From: Candidatus Parcubacteria bacterium
GTDB taxonomy: Bacteria > Patescibacteriota > Patescibacteriia > JAACEG01
Direction of reading: 5' to 3'
Length of the DNA: 26,137 bases
Assembly: GCA_023135505.1 (NCBI GenBank)
Contig: JAGLTA010000053.1
Coordinates: 1 to 26,137 of the forward strand
The notes beneath the pieces are model-generated. The model was not told the DNA's origin. It searched no databases and was given only the letters and a program-made list of their open reading frames with translations. Below are positions 1 to 7,214 of this stretch, in pieces; within the stretch, counting starts at the first letter, position 1, and every line of letters starts with the position of its first letter. A program made the translations under genes and the position numbers.

Positions 1-1271
1 AAATTTTATCCGATAAAGACTCGGAATATATTGTAAAGATTAAAAATAATTCTAAAGAAGGCATTGAAAATTTGCGGCTAACGGTTTTATACCCTGATAA
101 TTTTTTGCCAAAAGAATTCAGCAGGGATCCTGATAAATACAGCGAATCTGACGGGTATAATTTATGGGATATTGATAATTTAAGCGCGACCGCAGATATT
201 GAAATAAAGATAGCAGGAGTTTTTTCGAAAGACGTAAAAGACAATCAAGAATTTAATGTCAAATTGGAAGTTTCTGATAAGCAGGGAATCTATAATCCAA
301 TAGCTAAGAACAGTTTTGTTTCCAGCGCTGTGAAAGAGAATGTGAAACTTGATCTGATTTTAAACGGTTCAACTGACGGCGAAGCGGTGAGTTTTGGAAA
401 CGATTTAAGCTACTCGCTGGTTTATGAAAATTACGGAGAGCAGGATTTAAAAGATGTGCGGATAAAAATGAGCATAAAAGGATATCAAGGAAATAAAGAG
501 ATTGATTTAATAAATTGGGAAAGTTTAAAAGATGAAAACAGCGGATATGTTAAAGATGGAGAGATTTTATGGACGAACGAAGAGATACTCAAGTTAAGTT
601 CTTTTTCAGCCGGAGAAGAAGGGGAAATTGATTTTTGGCTGCGATTAAATGCCGTTAGCGATATTGCTTCCGCGATAGACGCTGACGGGGGCGATTTAAC
701 GATAAAAAGCGCCGCGGAAATTATTGTCGGCAAAGTTGAAGATGTTGAAGTGGAAATGATTATTAAAAGCAATGAGATAGTCTGTGATTTGAACACTAAT
801 TTGATTTTTAGCGCGCAGGCGCGATATTTTAACGATGACAATATAGCGGTAGGGTCGGGACCAGTGCCGCCAAAAGTAGGCGAAACAACGAAATACAGGA
901 TTTTTTGGAGCATTGCCAATAGTCTGCATAACACAAAAGAAGTGAGCGTGAAAACCGTTTTGCCGCAGAATATTGAATGGACAGATAGAGTGAATACTGA
1001 TATAGGAGATTTAAAATACAGCGAAGAAAGCAGGGAGATCTTATGGACTATCAGCGAATTGCCGATTAAAATAAAAGAAGCAGGCGCGGATTTTGAGGTA
1101 AGCGTAACGCCGATAGAAGACGATTTGAATAAAATTTTAGTTTTAACAAATGAGACTTCTTTAACAGCGATTGACGACAAAACCGATTCGCAGATTTTCG
1201 CAAAAAACAAGCCTTTAACTTCTGATTTAGAATTTGACGCGATTATCGGAGGTAAAGGGGTGGTGGAATAG
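1..1271 (+). CDS. Envelope protein with repeated Ig/DUF11-like domains, 5' end missing
   Basis: The frame is open to the left edge of the window (first full codon at base 3), so the TTG at 72 is internal and the true start lies upstream. About 422 residues are visible. They form a series of beta-rich modules: an opening module with a 'KIKNNSKEGIENLRLTV' strand pattern, a second around 'DLSYSLVYENYGEQDLKDV', and a third around 'KYRIFWSIANSLHNTKEVSV' followed by 'LPQNIEWTDR' and a 'REILWTISELP' strand. This layout (N-rich hydrophobic strands, LP.n..W, then i.W.i..l) is typical of DUF11/CARDB-like extracellular repeats. No membrane segment or Cys is prominent in the visible part, so any anchor must be upstream. 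It ends 27 bases before another envelope protein on the same strand, which suggests joint expression. The domain class is inferred by eye and the specific function is unknown. Confidence 0.75.
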   Translation, partial: ILSDKDSEYIVKIKNNSKEGIENLRLTVLYPDNFLPKEFSRDPDKYSESDGYNLWDIDNLSATADIEIKIAGVFSKDVKDNQEFNVKLEVSDKQGIYNPIAKNSFVSSAVKENVKLDLILNGSTDGEAVSFGNDLSYSLVYENYGEQDLKDVRIKMSIKGYQGNKEIDLINWESLKDENSGYVKDGEILWTNEEILKLSSFSAGEEGEIDFWLRLNAVSDIASAIDADGGDLTIKSAAEIIVGKVEDVEVEMIIKSNEIVCDLNTNLIFSAQARYFNDDNIAVGSGPVPPKVGETTKYRIFWSIANSLHNTKEVSVKTVLPQNIEWTDRVNTDIGDLKYSEESREILWTISELPIKIKEAGADFEVSVTPIEDDLNKILVLTNETSLTAIDDKTDSQIFAKNKPLTSDLEFDAIIGGKGVVE

Positions 1272-1298
1272 TTGTAATTTAAATTTAAAATAAAACTT

Positions 1299-3323
1299 AT
1301 GTTGAGTAAAATTAAAAATTTAGATTCGGAGCAAAATCAAAACAAAAATCAATCACTTAAAAAAGAAAGTTGTTCTCTGATGACCATCAAAATACTTTTA
1401 GTGGCTTTGATTTTTATTGCATTGGGAACGATTATTATCGGAGGCGGATACTTAATTGCGAGATACGCGATTATTCCGCCAAGCAATACAGATTTTCCGA
1501 TTGTAAATCCTATCGTTGAAACTCAATGCAAAATTGATTCTGATTGTGAGTTTGTTTATGTTGGTTCTGATATATGTCCACCGTGCGATACTTTGTCGGA
1601 AGAGTATCAGTGTCTTAATGAGAGTGAAAAAATAAAAATATGGGAAGAACAGATTGAGCGGGATAAATTTAAACCTATTACCGCGTGTTCTTCTTGTGCT
1701 GTTGAATTTGATAGATATACTTGCAAATGCGCAAATGGAAAATGCGAGAAGGTTAAAGAAGAGTTGATTGAGGAGGTAAGCATTACGACAGATAAAATAG
1801 AATATGAGCAGGGAGAAACTGTAAATATAACGGTGAAAAATAATTTAGATAATCCAATAAAACATTTAAAAGGCGCAGGATGCGGTTTACAGGGTTTTTC
1901 TAACGGAGAGTGGGCAAATGTGTCGTCAAGATCTTGTATGTGGGAAGGAGAAAGTAAGTTAAAATCAAATTCAGAATATAATTTTGACTGGGTATCTTCC
2001 AGATGGGGATTAGAAAAATATAGAATCGCTTTTCATTATCAAGAACAAAAGTTAATAGAAACAAAAGAAATTGGGAAAATAATATGCGGGAGCAAGAACA
2101 TTCCCGATGAATTGGAAAAATTATTATTGAATGGAAAATGGATAAATAATGATGTGGAACCGGGTGCTATGTGCCGCGCTTGTGGCTGTTTTGGTACTGC
2201 AAAAGATGCATGGTCTATTAATGGCATCAATATAGACGTAACTCATATATCTTGTAGTGGAAATATTTATACAATTAAATATAAAGGTGAAGAGTATAAT
2301 TGTTTATCTGAAAATTACAAGCCGTTATATGAACAAGCGTCATTATATCCAAAAGTTCCTGAAAATTGGAGTTTGATCTATTCCAACGAATTCACAATCA
2401 AAGAAAAATCGGTGCTTGATTTGAGGTGTGGTGAGAAAGTTACGGGCGAAGGTAACTGTCCGGGAGCTTGGTTAGGATATGAATTTGATCAAAATGAAGG
2501 GATATGTATTAAGAGGGGTGTTAGCGGCTGTTCTTATAAGACACCTTTTGAAACTTTAGAAGAATGTCAGGAGGTTTGTGAGAAAAAGGAATGCGCGAAA
2601 GAAGGTGAACTTATAAATTTTCCAGTAGGAACTAATAAAAATCTGCCGGATGTTTGTTGTGAAGGATTAAAGGGGCTGGCAGGATTTGGTATTAATGAAA
2701 ATGATGAATGCGAACAGCTTAAAGGCGGACCATTTTTAACTTGTATGCCTTGCGGAAACGGTATTTGCGAATCAATAAATAATTTCAATGAAAATAAATG
2801 CAATTGTTCGGAGGATTGCGAGGAATATGATAAAGAAGTTAAATATCAAATTTTTTCAAGCGGCATAGGGACGAGCGACAGGGAAGAAATAATTGATTAC
2901 ACATATATTTATAAAAATGACAAATTGCCAAAAACTATAGAGCTTGATGGTAATATAGTTACTATTCAAAAAATAGAGATTCAAAAAACAGGCGGTTTTA
3001 TGGCTTATGCCACGATTTCGCATAATGGGAAAGAAAAAAAAGTCGGTTTTTGGCATCCTGACGGAAAAGTTCAAAATGAAAAAAATGGCTGTCTGGATAA
3101 AAATAATAAATATGTTTGCGGAGGCGGATTAGCGATGAATATTAAGGAATGGACAGAAGAATCAACAAAAGAAGAAAAAGAAAAGGGCATACTTTACGCG
3201 ACATATTTTGAAAGATTTTTTCTTCAGGAAATAGATTATGATTTTAATTCTGATAATTGGAATTATATAAAAATAATTTTTAGTTCATATAGAGAGCCGA
3301 ATTATCCCGAAATTCTTTTTTAA
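1299..3323 (+). CDS. Single-pass Cys-rich surface protein with Kunitz-like domain
   Basis: This 674-residue protein has a charged N-terminus, one hydrophobic segment at about residues 28-54 and a long, presumably external C-terminal part. Domains in order: a Cys cluster (about 77-149, ending CKCANGKC); an Ig-like module (about 162-260, opening 'ITTDKIEYEQGETVNITV'); a CRACGC-containing region (about 263-370); a six-Cys segment at 377-427; a second Cys cluster (432-507) with CGNGICE and CNCSEDC; and a Cys-poor C-terminal domain. The 377-427 cysteines are spaced 9, 15, 7, 11 and 3, close to the Kunitz/BPTI pattern of 8, 15, 7, 12 and 3. Clusters like CGNGIC...CNCxEDC recur in CPR envelope proteins, which is family knowledge. 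There is no lipobox and no clear ribosome binding site before the ATG. The role is unknown; binding or protease interaction outside the cell is a guess. Confidence 0.8.
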   Translation: MLSKIKNLDSEQNQNKNQSLKKESCSLMTIKILLVALIFIALGTIIIGGGYLIARYAIIPPSNTDFPIVNPIVETQCKIDSDCEFVYVGSDICPPCDTLSEEYQCLNESEKIKIWEEQIERDKFKPITACSSCAVEFDRYTCKCANGKCEKVKEELIEEVSITTDKIEYEQGETVNITVKNNLDNPIKHLKGAGCGLQGFSNGEWANVSSRSCMWEGESKLKSNSEYNFDWVSSRWGLEKYRIAFHYQEQKLIETKEIGKIICGSKNIPDELEKLLLNGKWINNDVEPGAMCRACGCFGTAKDAWSINGINIDVTHISCSGNIYTIKYKGEEYNCLSENYKPLYEQASLYPKVPENWSLIYSNEFTIKEKSVLDLRCGEKVTGEGNCPGAWLGYEFDQNEGICIKRGVSGCSYKTPFETLEECQEVCEKKECAKEGELINFPVGTNKNLPDVCCEGLKGLAGFGINENDECEQLKGGPFLTCMPCGNGICESINNFNENKCNCSEDCEEYDKEVKYQIFSSGIGTSDREEIIDYTYIYKNDKLPKTIELDGNIVTIQKIEIQKTGGFMAYATISHNGKEKKVGFWHPDGKVQNEKNGCLDKNNKYVCGGGLAMNIKEWTEESTKEEKEKGILYATYFERFFLQEIDYDFNSDNWNYIKIIFSSYREPNYPEILF

Positions 3324-3346
3324 TATGCCAATCAATAGTTTGTAAT

Positions 3347-4471
3347 ATGTTTAAAATATTAAAAAAATCTAAATTATCGCAGGCGAGGATTGGCAAGCTG
3401 AAAACCACGAATGGAGTTATAAACACTCCGTTTTTTATACCAATTGCTACGCGCGGGACAGTAAAAGGGCTTTCAACTGCTGATATGAAAAATTCAGGCG
3501 CGCAAATTTTACTGTCAAACACTTATCATTTAATGCTGCGTCCGGGCGAAAAGCTGATGAAAAAATACAGAGGACTGCATAAATTTATGAATTGGCAGAA
3601 GCCGATTTTAACAGACAGCGGAGGATATCAAGTTTTTTCTTTAGCGAAACATAGAAAGATTACCGAAAAAGGAGCGTATTTTCGAGATCCGCAAAATGGA
3701 GACGATTATTTTTTGTCTCCGGAAAAAGCGATTGATTTGCAATTAATAGTCGGCTCGGATATTATAATGGTTCTTGACGAATGCCCGCCGTACCCCTGTA
3801 GCGAAAAATACGCAAAAAAATCATTAGAACTAACGGCAAGATGGGCGGAAAGAAGCAAAAAATATTTTCAGAAAAAAATTAAAAATAGAAAAAATCCGCC
3901 TTTATTATTTGCCATTATTCAGGGGTCGGTTTATAAAGATTTACGGCAAGAAAGCGCGCGGCAATTAGTAAAATTGGATTTTGACGGATACGCGATCGGA
4001 GGCGTCGCGGTCGGAGAACCGAGAGATAAAATGAAAAAAGTTTTAGGATGGGCTTTGCCTGAACTGCCGCAAAATAAACCGCGCTATTTAATGGGTCTTG
4101 GAAAGCCAGAAGAGATTGTTATGGCTGTAAAAAACGGTATTGATATGTTTGACTGCGTTATCCCGACGCGCGAAGCTAGGCATGGGAGATTGTATGTCAG
4201 AGCGAAAAGCCGAAAGTCGAAAGTTGAAGGTTTGGACAGTAAATTTTATAAAATTGTGAATATTACTAATAGCAGATTTAAAAACGATTTAAAATCGCTG
4301 GATGAGAATTGCGGATGCGAACTGTGTGCGAATTATTCTAAAGCTTACTTGCACCATCTTTTTAAAATAAACGATGATTTAGCAAAACGGCTGGCAACAA
4401 TCCATAACCTGAAATTTTATCTTGATTTAATGGAAGAATTAAGGCAATATATTAAGAAAGGGGAGTTATAA
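3347..4471 (+). CDS. tgt: tRNA-guanine transglycosylase
   Basis: Exchanges guanine-34 of GUN-anticodon tRNAs for a queuine precursor in the cytoplasm. At 374 aa it has normal bacterial length and all key sites: TDSGGYQVFSL with the catalytic Asp at residue 90, LDEC at 143-146 (substrate-pocket Asp and Cys), QGS at 192-194, GGVAVGEP at 218-225, the nucleophile Asp269 in MFDCVIPTREARHG, and the zinc ligands C322, C324, C327 and H353. Cys146 and Val222 match the pocket residues linked with preQ1 use in the Zymomonas enzyme, so preQ1 rather than queuine is the likely substrate (inference). A short Lys/Ser-rich insert at about residues 287-295 coincides with an AAAGTC-type repeat. The gene ends 2 bases before pgk and is probably cotranscribed with it. 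No queuosine synthesis genes are in the window. Confidence 0.95.
   Translation: MFKILKKSKLSQARIGKLKTTNGVINTPFFIPIATRGTVKGLSTADMKNSGAQILLSNTYHLMLRPGEKLMKKYRGLHKFMNWQKPILTDSGGYQVFSLAKHRKITEKGAYFRDPQNGDDYFLSPEKAIDLQLIVGSDIIMVLDECPPYPCSEKYAKKSLELTARWAERSKKYFQKKIKNRKNPPLLFAIIQGSVYKDLRQESARQLVKLDFDGYAIGGVAVGEPRDKMKKVLGWALPELPQNKPRYLMGLGKPEEIVMAVKNGIDMFDCVIPTREARHGRLYVRAKSRKSKVEGLDSKFYKIVNITNSRFKNDLKSLDENCGCELCANYSKAYLHHLFKINDDLAKRLATIHNLKFYLDLMEELRQYIKKGEL
4205..4229 (+). repeat. AAAGTC-family repeat inside tgt
   Basis: A run of GAAAGTC/GAAAGTTGA units lies in frame in tgt and encodes a short KSRKSKVEG stretch between the MFDC motif and the zinc site. The same unit recurs in pgk, upstream of eno and at 22623-22646. 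It is shorter than the pgk copy, so repeat status here rests on similarity to the other loci. Confidence 0.5.
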
Positions 4472-4473
4472 AA

Positions 4474-5727
4474 ATGAAATTAAGGACTATAAAAAATATT
4501 AAAAATTTATCAGGCAAGCGCGTTTTACTTCGCGTTGATTTTAATGTGGGTATAAAAAATAGAAAAGTGGCTGATGGCGCGAAAATCAAAGCCGCGTTGC
4601 CGACAATAAATTATCTGCTTAAAAAGAATGCGAAAGTTATTTTAATCAGCCATTTAGGGAGACCAACAGAGTCAAAAGTCAAAAGTCAAAAGTCTATAAA
4701 GTCGAAAGTCTATAAAGTCAAAAGTCAAAAGTCGGTTGTTGGAAAATTTAGTTTGAGACCGATTGTTAAAAATTTAGAGAAATTATTGGGACTAAAAGTT
4801 AAGTTTATTAATGATTGTATTGGCGGGAAAGTTAAGAATGAAATTAATAAAATGAATAACGGCGAAGTTGTTTTATTGGAAAATTTGCGATTTTATAAAG
4901 AAGAGATGAAAAATAGCAAAAGGTTTGCTAAAAATTTGGCGAGTTTTGCGGATTATTATATCAATGACGCTTTTGCGGTTTCTCATCGCGCGCATTCTTC
5001 GCTTGTGGCAATAACCGATTATCTGCCAAGCTACTCTGGTTTTTTAATAGAAAAAGAGATGAAAAATTTATCTGTTTTATTTAATCCTAATAAGCCGTAT
5101 ATAGTTTTATTAGGCGGCGCGAAATTAAAAACAAAAATTAGTTTAATAAAAGTTTTATGTAAGAAAGCTGACAAAATTTTAATCGGCGGAGCGATCGCCA
5201 ACCAATTTTTGAAAATACAAGGATACGAGATAGGAAAAAGTTTAATCGAGAAAAATATAACCAGCATGTCTTTGCGAGGAGGCGATAGCCGACGAAGCAA
5301 TCTCATGACAATAGCGCAGGATAATAAAATTATTTTACCGAAAGATGTTATTGTGGCAAAAAAAATTAGCGGAAAAGCAGAAGCAAAAAAGATAAGTGAT
5401 GTTTCTAAGAATGATATTATTTTAGATATAGGCCCTGAAACAACTCGCGAATACGCTAAAATTTTAAAATCTGCGAAAACAATTTTATGGAACGGACCCA
5501 TGGGAATATTTGAATTAAAGAAATTTTCAAGCGGAAGTTTGGCAATGGCAATGGCTGTCGCTGCATATTCGCGCAATGCTTTTACTGTCTGCGGAGGAGG
5601 AGAGACAATTGCTGTTTTAAATCAGGTTAAAATAAAAAATCGCATTGATTTGATTTCAACTGGAGGCGGAGCAATGCTGACTTATTTGACCGGCGAAGAG
5701 TTGCCCGGAATAAAACCGTTGTTATAG
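4474..5727 (+). CDS. pgk: Phosphoglycerate kinase with two repeat-derived inserts
   Basis: Transfers phosphate from 1,3-bisphosphoglycerate to ADP (glycolysis, cytoplasm). Family motifs in order: LLRVDFNV (18-25), DGAKIKAALPTI (34-45), SHLGRP (59-64), LENLRF (135-140), INDAFAVSHRAHSS (163-176), GGAKLKTKI (214-222), DIGPET (318-323), ILWNGPMGIFE (337-347) and CGGGETIA (373-380). At 417 aa it is about 20 residues longer than usual. The excess matches two in-frame inserts: residues 66-88 are coded by an AAAGTC repeat, and 265-278 by a palindromic repeat. Unusual positions are Gly26 where RVDFNVP has Pro, Lys37 where the substrate-binding Arg is usual, and Glu377 where GGGDT has Asp. The ATG has a usable AGAAAGGGG ribosome site at 4455-4463 inside the end of tgt. 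It lies between tgt and eno in a glycolytic gene run. Confidence 0.95.
   Translation: MKLRTIKNIKNLSGKRVLLRVDFNVGIKNRKVADGAKIKAALPTINYLLKKNAKVILISHLGRPTESKVKSQKSIKSKVYKVKSQKSVVGKFSLRPIVKNLEKLLGLKVKFINDCIGGKVKNEINKMNNGEVVLLENLRFYKEEMKNSKRFAKNLASFADYYINDAFAVSHRAHSSLVAITDYLPSYSGFLIEKEMKNLSVLFNPNKPYIVLLGGAKLKTKISLIKVLCKKADKILIGGAIANQFLKIQGYEIGKSLIEKNITSMSLRGGDSRRSNLMTIAQDNKIILPKDVIVAKKISGKAEAKKISDVSKNDIILDIGPETTREYAKILKSAKTILWNGPMGIFELKKFSSGSLAMAMAVAAYSRNAFTVCGGGETIAVLNQVKIKNRIDLISTGGGAMLTYLTGEELPGIKPLL
4669..4735 (+). repeat. AAAGTC-family tandem repeat inside pgk
   Basis: Degenerate units of (G/A)AAAGTC, some expanded to GTCTATAAAGTC, are stacked directly after the SHLGRP codons. They keep the frame and encode a Lys/Ser/Val-rich stretch (residues 66-88) in a loop whose length varies in the family. 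About ten GTC-ended units are visible. Confidence 0.85.
5266..5306 (+). repeat. Palindromic repeat (TTGCGAGGAGGC...GCC...GAAGCAA) in frame in pgk
   Basis: The arms TTGC (5271-5274) and GCAA (5297-5300), with inner GGC/GCC arms around a GATA loop, form a nested hairpin. The sequence resembles a repeat of the type TTGCGAGGAGCGAAG...CGACGAAGCAATCTC that I recall as dispersed, usually between genes, in several bacterial groups. Here it is read through in frame as 'SLRGGDSRRSNL' in the nucleotide-binding half of phosphoglycerate kinase. Confidence 0.8.
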
Positions 5728-5747
5728 TGATTTTTTAGTGGTATAAT
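5719..5747 (+). promoter_or_regulatory. Promoter for eno: TTGTTA, 17-base spacer, TATAAT
   Basis: The -35 TTGTTA (5719-5724) forms the last two sense codons of pgk. The -10 TATAAT (5742-5747) is preceded by TGG, giving an extended -10. Transcription would start near 5754 and leave a leader of about 130 bases that holds both the AAAGTC repeat and the heptamer array. Confidence 0.6.
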
Positions 5748-5751
5748 AGAG

Positions 5752-5794
5752 AAGTCAAAAGTCGAAAGTTCATAAAGTCTGTAAAGTCAAGAGT
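5752..5794 (+). repeat. AAAGTC-family repeat upstream of eno
   Basis: Units GTCAAAAGTCGAAAGTTCATAAAG, GTCTGTAAAGTC and a degraded GTCAAGAGT follow the eno -10 site. This is the only non-coding copy of the family seen in the window. Confidence 0.75.
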
Positions 5795-5820
5795 TTGTTT
5801 CTATAGATTTTTAATTTATT

Positions 5821-5862
5821 ACTAATTACTAATTACTAATTACTAATTACTAATTACTAATT
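5821..5862 (+). repeat. Tandem heptamer array, ACTAATT x6
   Basis: Six exact head-to-tail copies of ACTAATT (7 bases), with degenerate flanks TTAATTTATT before and ATTTATTACTTATTACTAATAAC after, lie in the predicted eno leader and end 24 bases before the ATG. The unit contains the palindrome TAATTA across its junction. A slippage-prone tract here could alter leader length, but no function can be read from it. Confidence 0.85.
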
Positions 5863-5886
5863 ATTTATTACTTATTACTAATAACT

Positions 5887-7185
5887 ATGTCAAAATTTAC
5901 AATCAAAGAAATTTACGCTCGTGAAATTTTAGATTCTCGCTCAAATCCGACAATTGAAGTAAAGGTTATTTTACAAAACGGGATTAGCTCTAAAGCTGGC
6001 GTACCTTCTGGTGCTTCCACTGGCAGGCATGAAGCGTTGGAATTAAGAGACAAAGACAAAAAACGCTATAATGGATTAGGCGTTTTAAAGGCTGTAAAAA
6101 ATGTTAATACAAAAATTAACCGCCTATTAAAAGGAGCTGATGTCAGAAAACAGGAAGAGATTGACAAAAAACTAATTATTTTAGATAATACTAAAAATAA
6201 AAAACAGATCGGCGCAAACGCAATTCTTGGAACATCGCTCGCTTGCTGCAGGGCTGCCGCAGCAATAAAAAAAGAGCCGCTATATAAATATATTTCTAAT
6301 TGTTTTGGATTTAAAAATAATACCGATATTAAATTGCCTATTCCAATGTTTAATATTTTCAATGGAGGAGTTCATGCTGATACTAACCTGGATTTTCAAG
6401 AATTTATGATTGTCCCTATAGCAAAAAAGGTTTCTAAAAAAAGAAAAATATTAAATAAGAATTCAGCTGAATACGCACGGATGGGATCTGAAATTTTTAA
6501 AGAACTCGGCAAAGTATTAAAAGAGCGCGGATTAGATACTGATGTTGGAAATGAAGGAGGTTATGCCCCTGACATCTATTCCAGCACACAGGCTATTGAT
6601 ATGATAATCGCGGCAATTATGCGCGCCGGCTATATGCCAGGCAAAGACATAGGCATCTCTATTGATGTCGGATCTTCTGTTTTATACGACGAGCATAAAA
6701 AGAAATATATTTTTAAATTAGACAATGCGGCGTTTACGAACACTACTTTAATAGGGCTTTATCATGAATGGTTTAGAAAATATCCTATTATATCAATTGA
6801 AGACGGTTTGGCCGAAGATGATTGGCAGGGGTGGCAGGAATTCACAGAGTTGTTAGAGGACGAAATAATGATAATCGGAGATGATTTGTTTGTTACGAAC
6901 ATTGATCGCTTAAAGAATGGGATCAGAAAAGGAGCCGCTAACGCTATCCTTATTAAGCCGAATCAAATAGGGACTTTAACTGAAACGATTCAGTGCGTAA
7001 AATTCGCGCAAGAGAATAATTATAAAATTATAGTTTCGCATCGCAGCGGAGAAACAAATGATGATTTTATAGCTGATTTAGCAGTCGGGGTCGGCGCTGA
7101 TTATTTGAAAGCCGGCGCTCCGAATCGCGGAGAAAGAGTCGCGAAATATAATCGGCTAATGGAAATAGAAGATGAATTAAGCTAA
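5887..7185 (+). CDS. eno: Enolase (phosphopyruvate hydratase)
   Basis: Dehydrates 2-phosphoglycerate to phosphoenolpyruvate in the cytoplasm. At 432 aa it is the usual length. Visible sites: mobile loop SGASTGRHEALELRD (41-55), FNGGVHADTNLDFQEFM with His163, GNEGGYAP with Glu223, Mg ligands Asp260, Glu305 (SIEDGLAEDDW) and Asp332 (GDDLFVTN), the base Lys357 in LIKPNQIGT, SHRSGET with His385, and Lys408. Differences from the common bacterial sequence are DVGSSVLY (260-267) near the first metal ligand, LIKPNQ with Pro358, and KAGAPNR where KTGAPxR is usual. These look like lineage variants. The start has no ribosome binding site, and transcription probably comes from the promoter inside pgk. 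It follows pgk and precedes two gpmI genes. Confidence 0.97.
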   Translation: MSKFTIKEIYAREILDSRSNPTIEVKVILQNGISSKAGVPSGASTGRHEALELRDKDKKRYNGLGVLKAVKNVNTKINRLLKGADVRKQEEIDKKLIILDNTKNKKQIGANAILGTSLACCRAAAAIKKEPLYKYISNCFGFKNNTDIKLPIPMFNIFNGGVHADTNLDFQEFMIVPIAKKVSKKRKILNKNSAEYARMGSEIFKELGKVLKERGLDTDVGNEGGYAPDIYSSTQAIDMIIAAIMRAGYMPGKDIGISIDVGSSVLYDEHKKKYIFKLDNAAFTNTTLIGLYHEWFRKYPIISIEDGLAEDDWQGWQEFTELLEDEIMIIGDDLFVTNIDRLKNGIRKGAANAILIKPNQIGTLTETIQCVKFAQENNYKIIVSHRSGETNDDFIADLAVGVGADYLKAGAPNRGERVAKYNRLMEIEDELS

Positions 7186-7214
7186 AAATTCAAAAATAAT
7201 AGTAAAAGTTATTT

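Noticed and set aside
72..74. TTG as start of the first gene
   Set aside because: The frame is open to the window edge and encodes the same beta-strand pattern, so the start must lie upstream.
485..1210. Long open frame on the minus strand opposite the first gene
   Set aside because: It is antisense to a well-supported protein, Ser/Ile/Leu-rich and without motifs. Similar frames lie opposite pgk, eno, gpmI and the glycosyltransferases.
5821..5862. Heptamer array as a CRISPR
   Set aside because: Units are 7 bases without spacers, and no cas gene is present.
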